Numbered from the stretch's first letter, positions 46,280 to 56,521 are shown. The stretch: 64,000 nucleotides of DNA from Leptolyngbya sp. 'hensonii' (GCF_001939115.1 NZ_MQTZ01000052.1:1-64000), one strand, 5' to 3'. Numbers and translations are program-made. The notes: a model not told the origin generated them from the letters alone.

Positions 46280-47296
46280 GTGGGTATTGTCGTCGAAAAT
46301 GTATCCAAACAGTTTGGGAATTTCAAGGCTGTTGATCAGGTTAGCCTGGAGATTGTTTCTGGCTCTCTGGTAGCCCTATTGGGGCCGTCTGGTTCTGGCA
46401 AATCTACCCTGTTGCGGTTGATTTCGGGGTTGGAAACTCCGGACACCGGACGGATCCTGTTAACGGGGGATGATGCCACCTATAAGAGTGTGCAGGACCG
46501 CAATATTGGTTTTGTGTTCCAGCACTATGCCCTCTTCAAGCACATGACTGTGCGGAAAAATATTGCCTTTGCCCTGGAAATTCGAAAGGTACCCCAAGAC
46601 CGGATTAAAAAGCGAGTCGGAGAGTTGTTGGATCTCGTGCAGCTAGCCGGATTGGGCGATCGCTATCCTTCCCAACTTTCCGGGGGGCAACGGCAACGGG
46701 TGGCCCTAGCCCGGGCCTTGGCGGTGGAGCCGGAGGTGCTGCTGCTGGATGAGCCTTTCGGTGCTCTGGATGCCAAGGTGCGTAAAGACTTGCGGGCCTG
46801 GTTACGGCGTCTGCACGATGAGGTCCATGTCACTACTGTTTTTGTCACCCACGACCAGGAAGAGGCGATGGAGGTGGCTGATGAGCTGGTGGTGATGAAT
46901 CGGGGGCAGGTCGAACAGTGTGGTTCCCCGGCAGAGATTTATGATCATCCCGCTTCCGCTTTTGTCATGAGCTTTATTGGGCCTGTCAATGTGCTCCCCA
47001 GTACCTCCAAAATTTTCCAGGGCAATGGCTTCGAGGCGATGCATCCGGAAGTCTTTCTGCGGCCTCAGGATGTCTTAATTGAAACCTCTGAAAAGGGGCC
47101 GACTGTTCCAGCCCGAGTCAGTCGCATTATTCATCTGGGGTGGGAAATTCAGGCAGAACTAACCCTGGATGATGGCCAGGTTGTCACTGCCCATCTGACC
47201 CGTGAACGGTTTGATGACCTGAAACTGGAGCCGAACCAGCGGGTTTATGTTAAACCCAAAGAGGCTAAATCTTTCCCAATTCACTACTCCATTTAA
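46280..47296 (+). CDS. cysA: Sulfate/thiosulfate ABC transporter ATPase (CysA-like)
   Basis: 338 residues, starting at a GTG with a strong ribosome binding site. ATPase motifs: Walker [10 protein letters not shown], signature [15 protein letters not shown], Walker [12 protein letters not shown] and the H-loop [19 protein letters not shown]. The N-terminus ([25 protein letters not shown]) and the C-terminal TOBE region match CysA. It would drive uptake of sulfate or thiosulfate. The permeases (cysT, cysW) and binding protein are not adjacent, which is common when the system is split. Confidence 0.87.
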   Translation: MGIVVENVSKQFGNFKAVDQVSLEIVSGSLVALLGPSGSGKSTLLRLISGLETPDTGRILLTGDDATYKSVQDRNIGFVFQHYALFKHMTVRKNIAFALEIRKVPQDRIKKRVGELLDLVQLAGLGDRYPSQLSGGQRQRVALARALAVEPEVLLLDEPFGALDAKVRKDLRAWLRRLHDEVHVTTVFVTHDQEEAMEVADELVVMNRGQVEQCGSPAEIYDHPASAFVMSFIGPVNVLPSTSKIFQGNGFEAMHPEVFLRPQDVLIETSEKGPTVPARVSRIIHLGWEIQAELTLDDGQVVTAHLTRERFDDLKLEPNQRVYVKPKEAKSFPIHYSI

Positions 47297-47308
47297 GTGA
47301 CGTGAGTT

Positions 47309-48718
47309 ATGAACCCAGTCGATCTGGCTTTTACCCCAGCTCTGGAACAGGCTCGTCTAATTCGAGCAGGACAAATTACGCCGATCGATCTGGTTGAACT
47401 TTATCTGGAGCGGATTCAGCGTTTAGATCCTCAGTTAGGCAGCTATTACACGGTCATCGCCGATCAGGCCCTGGCTGATGCCAGAGCCAAGACAGAGGCC
47501 CTGGTCCATGCCGATCGGGCCAGCCTCCCTCCTTTTTTTGGAGTTCCGATCTCCATTAAAGACCTGAATGCCCTGGCGGGGGTGCGCTGTACCTATGGGG
47601 CTGCGGCCCTAGCGGATAATATTGCTGGCCATGATGATGGGGTGGTGACCCGGATTAAGCAGGCTGGTTTTGTCATTCTCGGGAAGACCGCGACGCCTGA
47701 ACTGGGATCACTCCCCTACACGGAAACGGAGGTGTTTCCGCCAGCCCGGAACCCCTGGAATCTGGACTACACGCCGGGCGGTTCCAGCGGGGGGGCGGCA
47801 GCGGCCCTGGCTGCCGGACTCTGCCCCATCTCCCAGGGGTCGGATGGGGGAGGGTCGATTCGAGGGCCAGCGTTTTGTTGTGGTGTGGTGGGAATTAAAC
47901 CAGCCCGGGGGCGGGTGAGCCAGGCTCCCGTGGGGGATTCCCTCAGCGGTTTGGCTACAGATGGTCCGATCGCCCGTACCGTGGCCGATGCTGCGGCCTT
48001 ACTGGATGTTATGGCTGGTTACATTACGGGCGATCCCTACTGGTTGCCAACTCCCCAGCCTTCCTTCCTGGAGGTGGCCCGTCAGGCTGAGACGCCTCCT
48101 CTGAAAATCGCCTTCGCAACAACCCTGCCCCTTGTGGGAGAAGTTGATCCCCTCTGTCAGCAACCGGTGCTAGAGGTGGTGCAGCTTCTAGCGGAGATGG
48201 GGCACCATCTGGAAGAAGGATGTCCAGATTTCTCTACGCTGGTTGACCCCTTTGTTGACGTCTGGCAAAGTGCCATTTCTGCCGCTGGCATTCCAACTGA
48301 ATACCTGGGTTCTGTCAATCGCTGGTTGCTGTCCCGTTGCGGAACCTGTGGAGATTACCTACGGGCCGTGGCTACCGTGCAACAAATTGGTCGCCGGATT
48401 GTAGCCTTCTTCGATACCTATGATGTGCTGATCCTGCCAACTTACACCCATCCAACTATTCGAGTGGGAGAGTGGGCCGATCTGGACCCAGAGTCAGCAT
48501 TTCAGAATATCATCCACTGGGTCGCTCCCTGTCCCCCGTTTAATGCCAGTGGCCAGCCCGCGATCGCCTTACCGATCGGCTTCACCCCTGAGGGATTGCC
48601 GCTGGGGGTTCAACTTGTGGGGCGGCCTGCCGATGAATCCACGCTGATTGCCCTGGCCGCCCAGATTGAGGCTGCCCGCCCCTGGAGCAACCACCGGCCT
48701 GATTGGGCAACGGTTTAG
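47309..48718 (+). CDS. Amidase (amidase signature family)
   Basis: 469 residues. The amidase-signature Ser-cisSer-Lys triad is visible: Lys in SIKDLNALAG, the cis-Ser region in GGSSGGAAAAL and the nucleophile Ser in QGSDGGGSIRGPA. The family includes GatA and many amide hydrolases; the lack of a gatB or gatC neighbour and the sequence suggest a stand-alone amidase rather than GatA. The gene starts 13 bases after cysA, so it is probably co-transcribed; its last 4 bases overlap the convergent MCE-family gene. Confidence 0.85.
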   Translation: MNPVDLAFTPALEQARLIRAGQITPIDLVELYLERIQRLDPQLGSYYTVIADQALADARAKTEALVHADRASLPPFFGVPISIKDLNALAGVRCTYGAAALADNIAGHDDGVVTRIKQAGFVILGKTATPELGSLPYTETEVFPPARNPWNLDYTPGGSSGGAAAALAAGLCPISQGSDGGGSIRGPAFCCGVVGIKPARGRVSQAPVGDSLSGLATDGPIARTVADAAALLDVMAGYITGDPYWLPTPQPSFLEVARQAETPPLKIAFATTLPLVGEVDPLCQQPVLEVVQLLAEMGHHLEEGCPDFSTLVDPFVDVWQSAISAAGIPTEYLGSVNRWLLSRCGTCGDYLRAVATVQQIGRRIVAFFDTYDVLILPTYTHPTIRVGEWADLDPESAFQNIIHWVAPCPPFNASGQPAIALPIGFTPEGLPLGVQLVGRPADESTLIALAAQIEAARPWSNHRPDWATV

Positions 48719-50031
48719 GGAGCAGAAATAGGAGTGGGGCTGATGTTATGCAGGGTCTGCTCAGTCAGGACGATCGCCGGATCAAGGGCTTTCAGGCGGT
48801 TGTCTGAGGTGGAAAACGTGTAGGTTGACGGGGGAACAGTGACCGTAATTTTCCGCGAGGGCTGACTTTCTTCAGGAAGTTTCAGGGGCGTCAAGCTCTG
48901 GGCAATCATGGCCTGCTCCTGCAGTTGCTCAGCAGAGGAGACCAGCGTGCTGAGGCCATTCACCAACCGCCGCAGGTTACTCCGAAACGCTGGGTCTCCA
49001 GTTAATTCATCTAGATCGGACGTGATTTTCTGGGCATTCTCAAAGGTGGCCCGGGCAGAGTCCAGAGTTTGCTGAAGCCGCACAATCACGGTCGGGTCAT
49101 TCAAATTTTTGGATAGATCCCGAAGGTTGGCTGATGCCTGGGCAGCATTCGCGGAAAGTTGCTCCAGGTTAGCGAGTAACTCGCCCTGTTCTACCCGACT
49201 GAGCAGAGGGCTTAGACTCCGCACAGAGAGCTGGAGTTGCTCACTGGCTTGACTGAGGTTGTTGAGGGTTGAGGTCAGGGTTGCTCGGTTCTCAACCAGA
49301 AGGCTGTTGATTTGTAACGCCGTGAATCCAAATTTGTCAGCGGTCGTGCCGATCGACGTCGCAGTCAGGGCCAGGGAATTGGTAGTATTCTGGGCTGAGC
49401 GTGAGAGAGAGCCGACCTCCAGGCGGACGGCCCGGGTCAGACCAGTGAGTTCGTTGGTCATCCGGGCAATACCCGCCGCTGCTGCTGAAGCATTTTTGGT
49501 CAGAACCTTGACGTTTTCCACAAAATTGGGGTCGCTCAGTTGGCGGGTGAAGCGAATCGACGATCGAATCAGTTCGTCCACGCTGGCACCAGCCTGGCCA
49601 GGGAGCCGGGAGCCATTGCAGATAATCTGAGTCCGATCACATCCGGCATCCAGAGGTCTGGCTGAGATCGCGCCCTGGGGAATAGATTTCTGGGGAATGA
49701 TATCGATGAAGGTTTCTCCGATCAGCCCCGACTGGCTGGCTTCTACCAGCGAGTCCCGGGGAATAATTAGATCGGCGGGAGAAATTTGCAGTTCTACATC
49801 AACCCCATTCGATCCGGGCCGGATGGCGATGATTTTCCCAACGGTCACACCTCGATACCGTACCGGTGTGCCCACCTGAATTCCACGGGCACTGGCAAAT
49901 TCAACGATCGCTTTGTAAGTTCTGTTAGAGGGATTGAAGCCCCGTAGCCAGAGACCCAGACCTCCAAAGAAGGCAATTCCCAGCAAAATCAGCAAACCTG
50001 CTGAACCCTCTCGAACTGTGCGTGTGCGCAT
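48715..50031 (-). CDS. MCE/MlaD-family lipid transport protein
   Basis: 438 residues. One N-terminal membrane helix (LLILLGIAFFGGLGLWL), then an MCE domain (TYKAIVEFASARGIQVGTPVRYRGVTVGKI, SGLIGETFIDI) and a long helical stretch (about 180-370) with coiled-coil character. It should be a periplasmic hexameric ring or needle moving lipids between membranes with its ATPase (50114-50896, 82 bases upstream in the same operon). The MlaE permease is not in the window. Cyanobacterial and chloroplast (TGD) systems move glycerolipids. Confidence 0.87.
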   Translation of the reverse strand: MRTRTVREGSAGLLILLGIAFFGGLGLWLRGFNPSNRTYKAIVEFASARGIQVGTPVRYRGVTVGKIIAIRPGSNGVDVELQISPADLIIPRDSLVEASQSGLIGETFIDIIPQKSIPQGAISARPLDAGCDRTQIICNGSRLPGQAGASVDELIRSSIRFTRQLSDPNFVENVKVLTKNASAAAAGIARMTNELTGLTRAVRLEVGSLSRSAQNTTNSLALTATSIGTTADKFGFTALQINSLLVENRATLTSTLNNLSQASEQLQLSVRSLSPLLSRVEQGELLANLEQLSANAAQASANLRDLSKNLNDPTVIVRLQQTLDSARATFENAQKITSDLDELTGDPAFRSNLRRLVNGLSTLVSSAEQLQEQAMIAQSLTPLKLPEESQPSRKITVTVPPSTYTFSTSDNRLKALDPAIVLTEQTLHNISPTPISAP

Positions 50032-50113
50032 GGACTCTCCTTATGGCCTATTCCCTACTTTAGGATGATAGATTTTCGATGCGTGCAAGCCTTGCCGGTA
50101 ACGACCCTACTGT

Positions 50114-50896
50114 TCATCCAATCACCTGAATTGGACCTTCGATACTGCCACTAAAAAACTGACGGATGACCGGATGATCCGCCGTATCGATATCGTGAAC
50201 TGTGCCTTCCCATTGCACCTTACCTTGATAGAGAAAGATAATCCGATCGGCAGTTCGGCGAATGGTGCTTTCCTGATGGGTCACCATGACATAGGTCCGG
50301 CATCCTCCCTGAGTACACTGTAAATTCCGAATCAGATCTTCAATCACGGTTGAGGCGATCGGATCCAGGCCGGCTGTCGGTTCGTCATACAGCAGAACTT
50401 CCGGTGTATCCCTCGGGTTATCCGGATTGGACATAATCGCTCGGGCAAAACTGACCCGTTTGCGCATGCCACCGGATAACTCAGCCGGGTAGAGATGACC
50501 GATGCCTGGTAGACCCACCATATCCAGTTTCTCCTCGACTAATTCGTGAATTCGCCCGGTGGAGAGGCGAGAATGTTGATAGAGGAGAAAACCAACATTC
50601 TCCTCAACCGTGAGCGAATCAAACAGGGCAGCCTGCTGAAACACCATCCCGATCCCGATCGGATCTTCTGCGTCCTCAATCACGCCTTGGCGGTGCTGTC
50701 CCTGGACATAAATTTCCCCATCATCAGGAGCCAGGAGGCCAGCGATGAGCCGCAAAATAGTGGATTTTCCCGTTCCAGAGGGTCCAATGATGGCCAAGGC
50801 TTCCCCCCGGTAAATCGTCAGATCGACGCCATTCAGAACGGTGTTATCCCCAAAGGTTTTGCGTATGCCTTTTAGTTCGATCAAGGGTTCGGCCAT
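50114..50896 (-). CDS. MlaF-type ABC ATPase for lipid transport
   Basis: 260 residues: Walker A GPSGTGKST, signature LSGGMRKRVSFARA, Walker B EVLLYDEPTAGLD, H-loop MVTHQESTIRRT. The LSGGM signature and N-terminal IRKTFGDNTVLNGV pattern match MlaF/Ttg2A. It powers the MCE protein that follows. The gene starts 75 bases from the divergent yvcK. Confidence 0.88.
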   Translation of the reverse strand: MAEPLIELKGIRKTFGDNTVLNGVDLTIYRGEALAIIGPSGTGKSTILRLIAGLLAPDDGEIYVQGQHRQGVIEDAEDPIGIGMVFQQAALFDSLTVEENVGFLLYQHSRLSTGRIHELVEEKLDMVGLPGIGHLYPAELSGGMRKRVSFARAIMSNPDNPRDTPEVLLYDEPTAGLDPIASTVIEDLIRNLQCTQGGCRTYVMVTHQESTIRRTADRIIFLYQGKVQWEGTVHDIDTADHPVIRQFFSGSIEGPIQVIG

Positions 50897-50983
50897 AGAA
50901 TCTGGATTAAAATTCTGTCGTCAACCTGCAACATTGATGCTATGCTCCCGGTCAGGTAAGTTCATCAACATTTGAGTAGATTA

Positions 50984-52447
50984 ATGTCGATCGGTTTACT
51001 GCGACAAGCTCTGCATGCCCTGACGGACTCGCGCCATCGAATCCCCAGTTCTGGCAGGATGCCTGTCGCTCGTTCCAGACGCCAGGATAGAAGGCCTTTC
51101 CAGTGGTTCAAGTGGCTAGCTCCCGGATTGTTTGTCAAGCGTTGGCTGCTTTTAAGTGCGGCTGGTGTCTTATTAACATGTCTGGGAATTGCGATCTGGG
51201 TCAAGCTGACACCCATCTTTTACATTACCCAGTTTATCGGGGATGTGCTGGAGCAGATTGCCCGGATTCTACCAAACCGGATTAGTGGTCCTCTGGCCGT
51301 TGTGATTGGGCTTTTGTTTATTCTCTGGGGGCAAAGTCGAACTTTGAACTCCATTACAGAAGTCTTGATGCCGGAAGGGGATGATGAACTGGTCGATGTG
51401 TTGCTAAACCACCGGCGATTGCACCGGGGGCCTAAAATTGTCGCGATCGGGGGTGGAACTGGTCTTTCCACCCTGCTCCGGGGCTTGAAGGAGTATAGCG
51501 CCAATATTGTGGCCATTGTCACGGTTGCGGACGATGGGGGGTCTTCCGGTCGGCTGCGCCGTGAAATTGGGGTGCTGCCCCCTGGGGATATCCGGAACTG
51601 TCTGGCGGCTCTGGCTGATGAAGAAAAGCTAGTCACAGAATTGTTTCAGTATCGGTTTAAAGCTGGAGATGGGCTACAGGGACATAGTTTCGGGAACTTG
51701 TTCCTGACGGCTATGGCCGAGGTGACGGGTGATTTGGAACGGGCGATCGCGGCCAGTTCTCAGGTATTGGCTGTACGAGGTGCGGTCCTCCCGGCTACCC
51801 TGAGTGATGTCAAGCTCTGGGCTGAATTGAGTGATGGGCGTTACGTGGAAGGAGAGTCCAGCATTACGGCAGCCAGGGGACAGATTGTTCGGATTGGGTG
51901 TTTGCCTGCGGCTCCTCCTGCCTTACCCAAGGCCTTGCAGGCCATCCATGAGGCTGACTATATCATCATTGGCCCAGGGAGTCTCTATACCAGTGTGATC
52001 CCCAATTTGCTTGTGCCGGAGATTGCGGAAGCGATTGCAGCCTGTCAGGTGCCGCGTATTTATGTCTGTAATGTCATGACTCAACCGGGTGAGACGGATG
52101 GTTACACAGTTTCAGATCACATCCGGGCCATTGATCTAGCTTGTGATCAGCCCCTGTTTGATGCGGTGCTGGTACAGAAACGCAGTCCATCTGCTCAGGC
52201 TCTGATTCGCTATGCTCAGGATGATTCCCAGCCCGTGATACTCGATCGGGAAACCGTCAAACAGTTGGGTCGCCGGATTGTGCTGGCGGATGTGATGCAG
52301 GAGGATGAATTGACTGGGCTGGTGCGTCACGATCCACAGCGCCTGGCTAAGGTGCTACTGCGGTGGTACGGACGGGTACAGGGACTGACTGCCCTGACCG
52401 GAGCGGAAGAAAAACTGGCTCCGGTGCGGCATCAGAAGATGGCCTGA
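50984..52447 (+). CDS. YvcK-family (gluconeogenesis factor-like) protein with membrane N-terminus
   Basis: 487 residues from the ATG at 50984. Two hydrophobic helices lie near 50-75 and 100-120 ([35 protein letters not shown]), then a CofD/YvcK-type nucleotide-binding domain: [45 protein letters not shown]. In Bacillus YvcK supports growth on gluconeogenic carbon and cell shape and binds UDP-sugars. The membrane N-terminus is the cyanobacterial form. It is 15 bases upstream of tsaE. Confidence 0.88.
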   Translation: MSIGLLRQALHALTDSRHRIPSSGRMPVARSRRQDRRPFQWFKWLAPGLFVKRWLLLSAAGVLLTCLGIAIWVKLTPIFYITQFIGDVLEQIARILPNRISGPLAVVIGLLFILWGQSRTLNSITEVLMPEGDDELVDVLLNHRRLHRGPKIVAIGGGTGLSTLLRGLKEYSANIVAIVTVADDGGSSGRLRREIGVLPPGDIRNCLAALADEEKLVTELFQYRFKAGDGLQGHSFGNLFLTAMAEVTGDLERAIAASSQVLAVRGAVLPATLSDVKLWAELSDGRYVEGESSITAARGQIVRIGCLPAAPPALPKALQAIHEADYIIIGPGSLYTSVIPNLLVPEIAEAIAACQVPRIYVCNVMTQPGETDGYTVSDHIRAIDLACDQPLFDAVLVQKRSPSAQALIRYAQDDSQPVILDRETVKQLGRRIVLADVMQEDELTGLVRHDPQRLAKVLLRWYGRVQGLTALTGAEEKLAPVRHQKMA

Positions 52448-52461
52448 TGTAGACCAGGGTT

Positions 52462-52953
52462 ATGAGAAACAACTTGCCTGTCCATGAGGTGCTGTTGACC
52501 GATGCCGGTGCAACCCACCGACTGGGAGTGAGATTGGGAGAATCCCTGCCAGCCGGCACTGTTTTGCTCTTGCAGGGGGATTTGGGGAGTGGGAAGACAA
52601 CCCTGGTGCAGGGCATTGCGGCAGGACTGGGTCTGGACGGACCGATTGAAAGTCCCACGTTTACCCTGATTAATGAGTACCTGGAAGGTCGCCTGCCGCT
52701 CTACCACCTGGATCTGTACCGTCTTGAGCCACCAGAAATCGTGGATTTGCACCTGGAGGTCTATTGGGAAGGCAGGGAGGTGGAACCGGGCTTGGTGGCG
52801 ATTGAGTGGGCCGATCGATTACCCTATATCCCAGCCAGCGCTGTCAAATTGGTTCTCACCTATGAAGTGGGTGGAGCCCGTCGGGTGCAGTGGTCTCCGA
52901 TCGGAGAAGAGTCTGAGGCGGTGATGGCTGCACTGCTTCAGGTGTGGTCTTGA
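52462..52953 (+). CDS. tsaE: tRNA t6A37 threonylcarbamoyltransferase ATPase subunit
   Basis: 163 residues. Walker A in GDLGSGKTTLVQG, then SPTFTLINEY and LYRLEPPEI, typical of TsaE/YjeE. Works with TsaB and TsaD in the cytosol to put threonylcarbamoyl on A37 of ANN-decoding tRNAs. Length is normal. It lies 15 bases after yvcK, so they may be co-transcribed. Confidence 0.93.
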   Translation: MRNNLPVHEVLLTDAGATHRLGVRLGESLPAGTVLLLQGDLGSGKTTLVQGIAAGLGLDGPIESPTFTLINEYLEGRLPLYHLDLYRLEPPEIVDLHLEVYWEGREVEPGLVAIEWADRLPYIPASAVKLVLTYEVGGARRVQWSPIGEESEAVMAALLQVWS

Positions 52954-53472
52954 ACCCTGAAGATAGGGTTTGACGATGTGCCCCCCCAGGCTTAAATTTC
53001 CAACGGTTGACCACTCAGCCACCCGATGGTCGATCGTCACTTCAATTTTGCTTGTTTCAAAGCCACTCCTGGGAGGGTGCGGTTAACCTACCCCCTGAGG
53101 ACATCTGGCCTTTCCTACCCTGACATGGATCAGACTTCTATCATTGAGCCGCCCAGCCTCTATACTAAGTTCTTTGAATTTAATGCTATTTTTCGAGATA
53201 TTTAAGTATCTGAATACTTATGATTAATAGTCGGGGTCAATCTCTCAGTGGTTGACGCGGGATATGCAAACTTAGATATTTAACCTTGGATATCATCCCT
53301 GCTAATCTGAGCGGTTACTTGAGACAGTCATAGCGCGGGTAATCGGGAAAAATCGGCAGGCATCCCGGCCATTCTGGAACCTCACAACTGGTTAGGTCAC
53401 CTGAAGTGGGGGGCCGTCGGGGAAGCAAGGAAACAACGCCATCGATTCAGTAAATTAAGGACTAATCGCTAC
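52954..53472. other. 519-base leader region before the RNase gene
   Basis: The longest gene-free stretch. It begins with a small hairpin (AACCCT-GAAGAT-AGGGTT, 52953-52970) after tsaE. At 53203-53220 an inverted repeat TAAGTAT-CTGA-ATACTTA is seen. The last 100 bases are G-rich. No ORF, tRNA or recognised RNA family; could be a long 5' untranslated region with autoregulation by the RNase, or hold an unrecognised small RNA. Confidence 0.4.
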
Positions 53473-55821
53473 ATGGAATTTTCAATCGCTACACTGTTGA
53501 CCAATTTTGCGGATGATAAATTAGTTGCTCCAAAAGTTCTAGAGAAAAAGTTGGGTTGTCAGGATGATGCCAGCTTACGAAAACTACAGGTATGCCTGGA
53601 CGCACTAGAAAAAATTGGAATTTTGACTAAGGATCGGGGCCGATACAAGCGGGTTACGGAAGAAGGTGTTGTTGAAGGCAAATTGCGTTGCTCCAGTAAA
53701 GGCTTTTGCTTTGCAATTCAGGATGTTGAAGGCTCAGAAGATATTTACATTCGGGAGAGCCAACTCAGTACGGCCTGGAATGGCGATCGGGTGCTGGTGC
53801 GCATTACGAAAGAAGGCAGTCGTCGTCGGAGTCCAGAGGGTGAGGTGCGCCTGATTCTGGAGCGGGCGAATAGTTCTGTGCTGGCCCGGGTACGGCAGAC
53901 GGAAACAGAATCTTTCCGGGCTGTTCCCTTGGACGATCGATTGCTGTTTGAAATTGAATTGCTCTCCAATGGAGTGAACCTGGCAGAGGCTATTGATCAC
54001 CTGGTGAATGTGGAAGTGCAGCGCTATCCTCTGGGCCGCCACTTACCGATCGGTCGAGTGACGCAGGTGTTGGGAAGTGATGCCCAGTCTGCTGCTGATA
54101 CGGATATTGTTTGCTGCAAATATGACCTGCGGCGCATTTTCTCCCCAGGGGTGCTGCAGGAAGCCACTGCCCTGACAGGGGAGATGGATGCGGAAGAAAT
54201 CGAGAGCCGCCTGGATCTGCGGGATTCGCTGACCATTGCCCTGAAACCCAAAGACCCCCTTCCAGAGCAAAACTGTGATGATGCCTTAACCCTGGAAAAA
54301 ACGGAAGATGGGCACTGGCAATTGGGAATTCACATTGCTGACGTTGCTTACTATGTGGAGCCAGATTCACTGCTAGACCTGGAAGCTCAAAAGCGGGGGA
54401 CTTCTGTCTACCTGGGCGACACCCATCTGCCCATGTTGCCGGAGGATGTGGCCCATCTCTGCTCCTTTACTCCTGGCCAGGATCGGCTGGCGGTTTCGGT
54501 GCTGTTTACCCTGGATGCGGCGGGTCAGATTCTGGAGTATGAATTGCAGCCCACGATCATCTGCCTGGATTATCAACTGAGCTATGAACAGGCGCAGGCG
54601 ATTCTGGAGCGTCATGGCTTGGCGGCAACGGCAGAGGCTGGGGAGGAAGAAGTCGATGGGGTTGCGATCGAGGAGGAGACGCAGCATCTGTCTGCGGCCT
54701 TTGAAATTCTGGATCAACTGTTTGCCCTCAGCCAGACTTTGAGAGCCCAGCGACAACAGCGGGGAGCCTTTGAACTGAACCTGCCAGATACCCGCTTCCA
54801 CTATGACGATGAGGGAGCCCTGGGGGCGATGGTGGTGTCCTCCTCCCTGTTTGCCCGCCTGATGGTCGTAGAGTTTATGATGTTGGCTAACCAGGCGGTT
54901 GCTGCCCACCTCCAGGCTCTAGGGGTTCCGGGGATTTATCGGGTCCATCCCACACCCAATTTGGGGGATGTTCAGGAACTGATGAAGTTGGCCAGCAACA
55001 TGGGGATTGATCTGCAACTGGAGCAGGAAGATAACATTCGGCCCCGAGACTATCAGAAGTTTGTGCAGCAATTTGCTGAGTCTCGGACCGAAAAAGTCTT
55101 GACCCTGCTGCTGCTGGAAACCTTAAAACCGGCGGTTTATAATGTGACGCCCCGCCCCCATTTTGGATTGGCTCTGGAGCAGGGTTATACCCACTTCACC
55201 GCACCGATGCGGCGCTACCCGGATTTGCTGGTCCATCGGGTGTTGCAGGCTGTCTTCAGTGAAGGACGCGATCGACGCACGGCTCGGACCAAAGATACGG
55301 TGAATCTGCGTCATAGTTCCTGTCACGGCAAAATCAACTGGAATGTGCTGCCCCCGGAGCTGCACCAGGAGTTTGAGGCCCAGTTTGTGGCTCAGGTGAT
55401 TCATTTGAGCGAGCGGGAAAAAATTGCTCAGGAAGCAGAGGAAGATCTGGAAGGTCTGAAGAAGGCAGGCTTTATGAAGGCCCATACGGGCGAAATCTTC
55501 CAGGGATTGATTACAGGGGTACAATCCTACGGTTTCTTTGTGGAGATTGAAGACCTGCTGGTGGAAGGGCTCGTGCATGTCAGCTCGCTCAAAGATGACT
55601 GGTATGAGTATCGCTCTCGTCAGCAGAAACTGGTCGGGCGCAAGAATCGCAAGCAATATCGCCTGGGTGATCAGGTCGAAGTCCAGGTCAAGAGTGTGGA
55701 CTATTATCGGCAGCAGATTGACCTGATTGCGGTTGGAGGAGGGAGTGAAGCCTCCGATGAAGATGGGGACGAGGGGCAACCCGTGGGAACCGATCTGGAT
55801 GGGGATTTGGGTGAAGAATAA
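53473..55821 (+). CDS. RNase R/II-family 3'-5' exoribonuclease
   Basis: 782 residues: an N-terminal winged/cold-shock part (SSKGFCFAIQDVEGSEDIYI), the RNB domain (about 245-600), and a C-terminal S1 domain (TGEIFQGLITGVQSYGFFVEI) with an acidic tail. It should degrade RNA processively. The active site differs from E. coli RNase II: Asp261, Asp269 and Asp270 match Asp201, Asp209 and Asp210, but Asn267 stands at the Asp207 position. The domain order and other motifs (RRYPDLLVHR, PHFGLALEQGYTHFTAPM) are normal. Preceded by a long leader. Confidence 0.87.
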   Translation: MEFSIATLLTNFADDKLVAPKVLEKKLGCQDDASLRKLQVCLDALEKIGILTKDRGRYKRVTEEGVVEGKLRCSSKGFCFAIQDVEGSEDIYIRESQLSTAWNGDRVLVRITKEGSRRRSPEGEVRLILERANSSVLARVRQTETESFRAVPLDDRLLFEIELLSNGVNLAEAIDHLVNVEVQRYPLGRHLPIGRVTQVLGSDAQSAADTDIVCCKYDLRRIFSPGVLQEATALTGEMDAEEIESRLDLRDSLTIALKPKDPLPEQNCDDALTLEKTEDGHWQLGIHIADVAYYVEPDSLLDLEAQKRGTSVYLGDTHLPMLPEDVAHLCSFTPGQDRLAVSVLFTLDAAGQILEYELQPTIICLDYQLSYEQAQAILERHGLAATAEAGEEEVDGVAIEEETQHLSAAFEILDQLFALSQTLRAQRQQRGAFELNLPDTRFHYDDEGALGAMVVSSSLFARLMVVEFMMLANQAVAAHLQALGVPGIYRVHPTPNLGDVQELMKLASNMGIDLQLEQEDNIRPRDYQKFVQQFAESRTEKVLTLLLLETLKPAVYNVTPRPHFGLALEQGYTHFTAPMRRYPDLLVHRVLQAVFSEGRDRRTARTKDTVNLRHSSCHGKINWNVLPPELHQEFEAQFVAQVIHLSEREKIAQEAEEDLEGLKKAGFMKAHTGEIFQGLITGVQSYGFFVEIEDLLVEGLVHVSSLKDDWYEYRSRQQKLVGRKNRKQYRLGDQVEVQVKSVDYYRQQIDLIAVGGGSEASDEDGDEGQPVGTDLDGDLGEE

Positions 55822-55841
55822 GAGCAGCCTTGATCGCCATT

Positions 55842-56462
55842 ATGTCTAATTCTCCTGCCTTGCCCCTTATCCTGGCTGTTTCAGGGGCTTCCGGCTTGAT
55901 TTATGCTGTCCGAGCTCTGAAATATCTCCTGCAAGCCCATTACACGATCGAGCTGGTGGCTTCCAAAGCTGCATTCATGGTCTGGCAGGCGGAGCAAAAT
56001 CTGCGACTGCCCGTTGAACCGGCCCAGCAGGAGCAGTTCTGGCGGCTCCAGGCTGGTGTCGAGCAGGCAGGAACTTTGATCTGCCATCCCTGGGGGGACG
56101 TGGGGGCGACGATCGCCAGCGGCTCCTTTCGTACCCTGGGCATGCTGGTCATCCCTTGCAGCATGAGTACCGTGGCGAAACTGGCTACCGGACTGAGTTC
56201 AGATTTGCTAGAGCGGGCTGCTGATGTCCAATTGAAAGAGGGACGGCGGCTGGTGCTGGTGCCCCGTGAGACGCCCTTTAGCCTGATTCACCTGCGTAAC
56301 CTGACAGCCCTGGCTGAGGCGGGAGCCCGGATTGTGCCCGCCATTCCAGCCTGGTATCACCAGCCTCAAACGATCGAGGACCTGGTGGATTTTGTTGTCG
56401 CTCGAGCCCTGGATCAACTGGACATTGACTGTGTGCCCCTAAACCGCTGGCAGGGATATTAG
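55842..56462 (+). CDS. ubiX: Flavin prenyltransferase UbiX
   Basis: 206 residues from the ATG at 55842; an in-frame TTG at 55830 adds four. Motifs: LAVSGASGLIYAVRAL (FMN site), IPCSMSTVAKLATGLSSDLL and LVLVPRETPFSLIHLRNL. It joins dimethylallyl phosphate to FMN to make the prenyl-FMN cofactor of UbiD decarboxylases, used in quinone synthesis. It begins 20 bases after the RNase stop. Confidence 0.94.
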   Translation: MSNSPALPLILAVSGASGLIYAVRALKYLLQAHYTIELVASKAAFMVWQAEQNLRLPVEPAQQEQFWRLQAGVEQAGTLICHPWGDVGATIASGSFRTLGMLVIPCSMSTVAKLATGLSSDLLERAADVQLKEGRRLVLVPRETPFSLIHLRNLTALAEAGARIVPAIPAWYHQPQTIEDLVDFVVARALDQLDIDCVPLNRWQGY

Positions 56463-56521
56463 GGATACTGCAAACCGCTAACAGGCCGGGACCATGCAGA
56501 CGGTTGCGTTCATGGGATAAG

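Noticed and set aside
53428-53435. AGGAAACA, resembling the loop motif of Yfr2-type small RNAs
   Set aside because: The flanking bases do not form the expected stem, and no terminator follows; eight bases alone are not enough.
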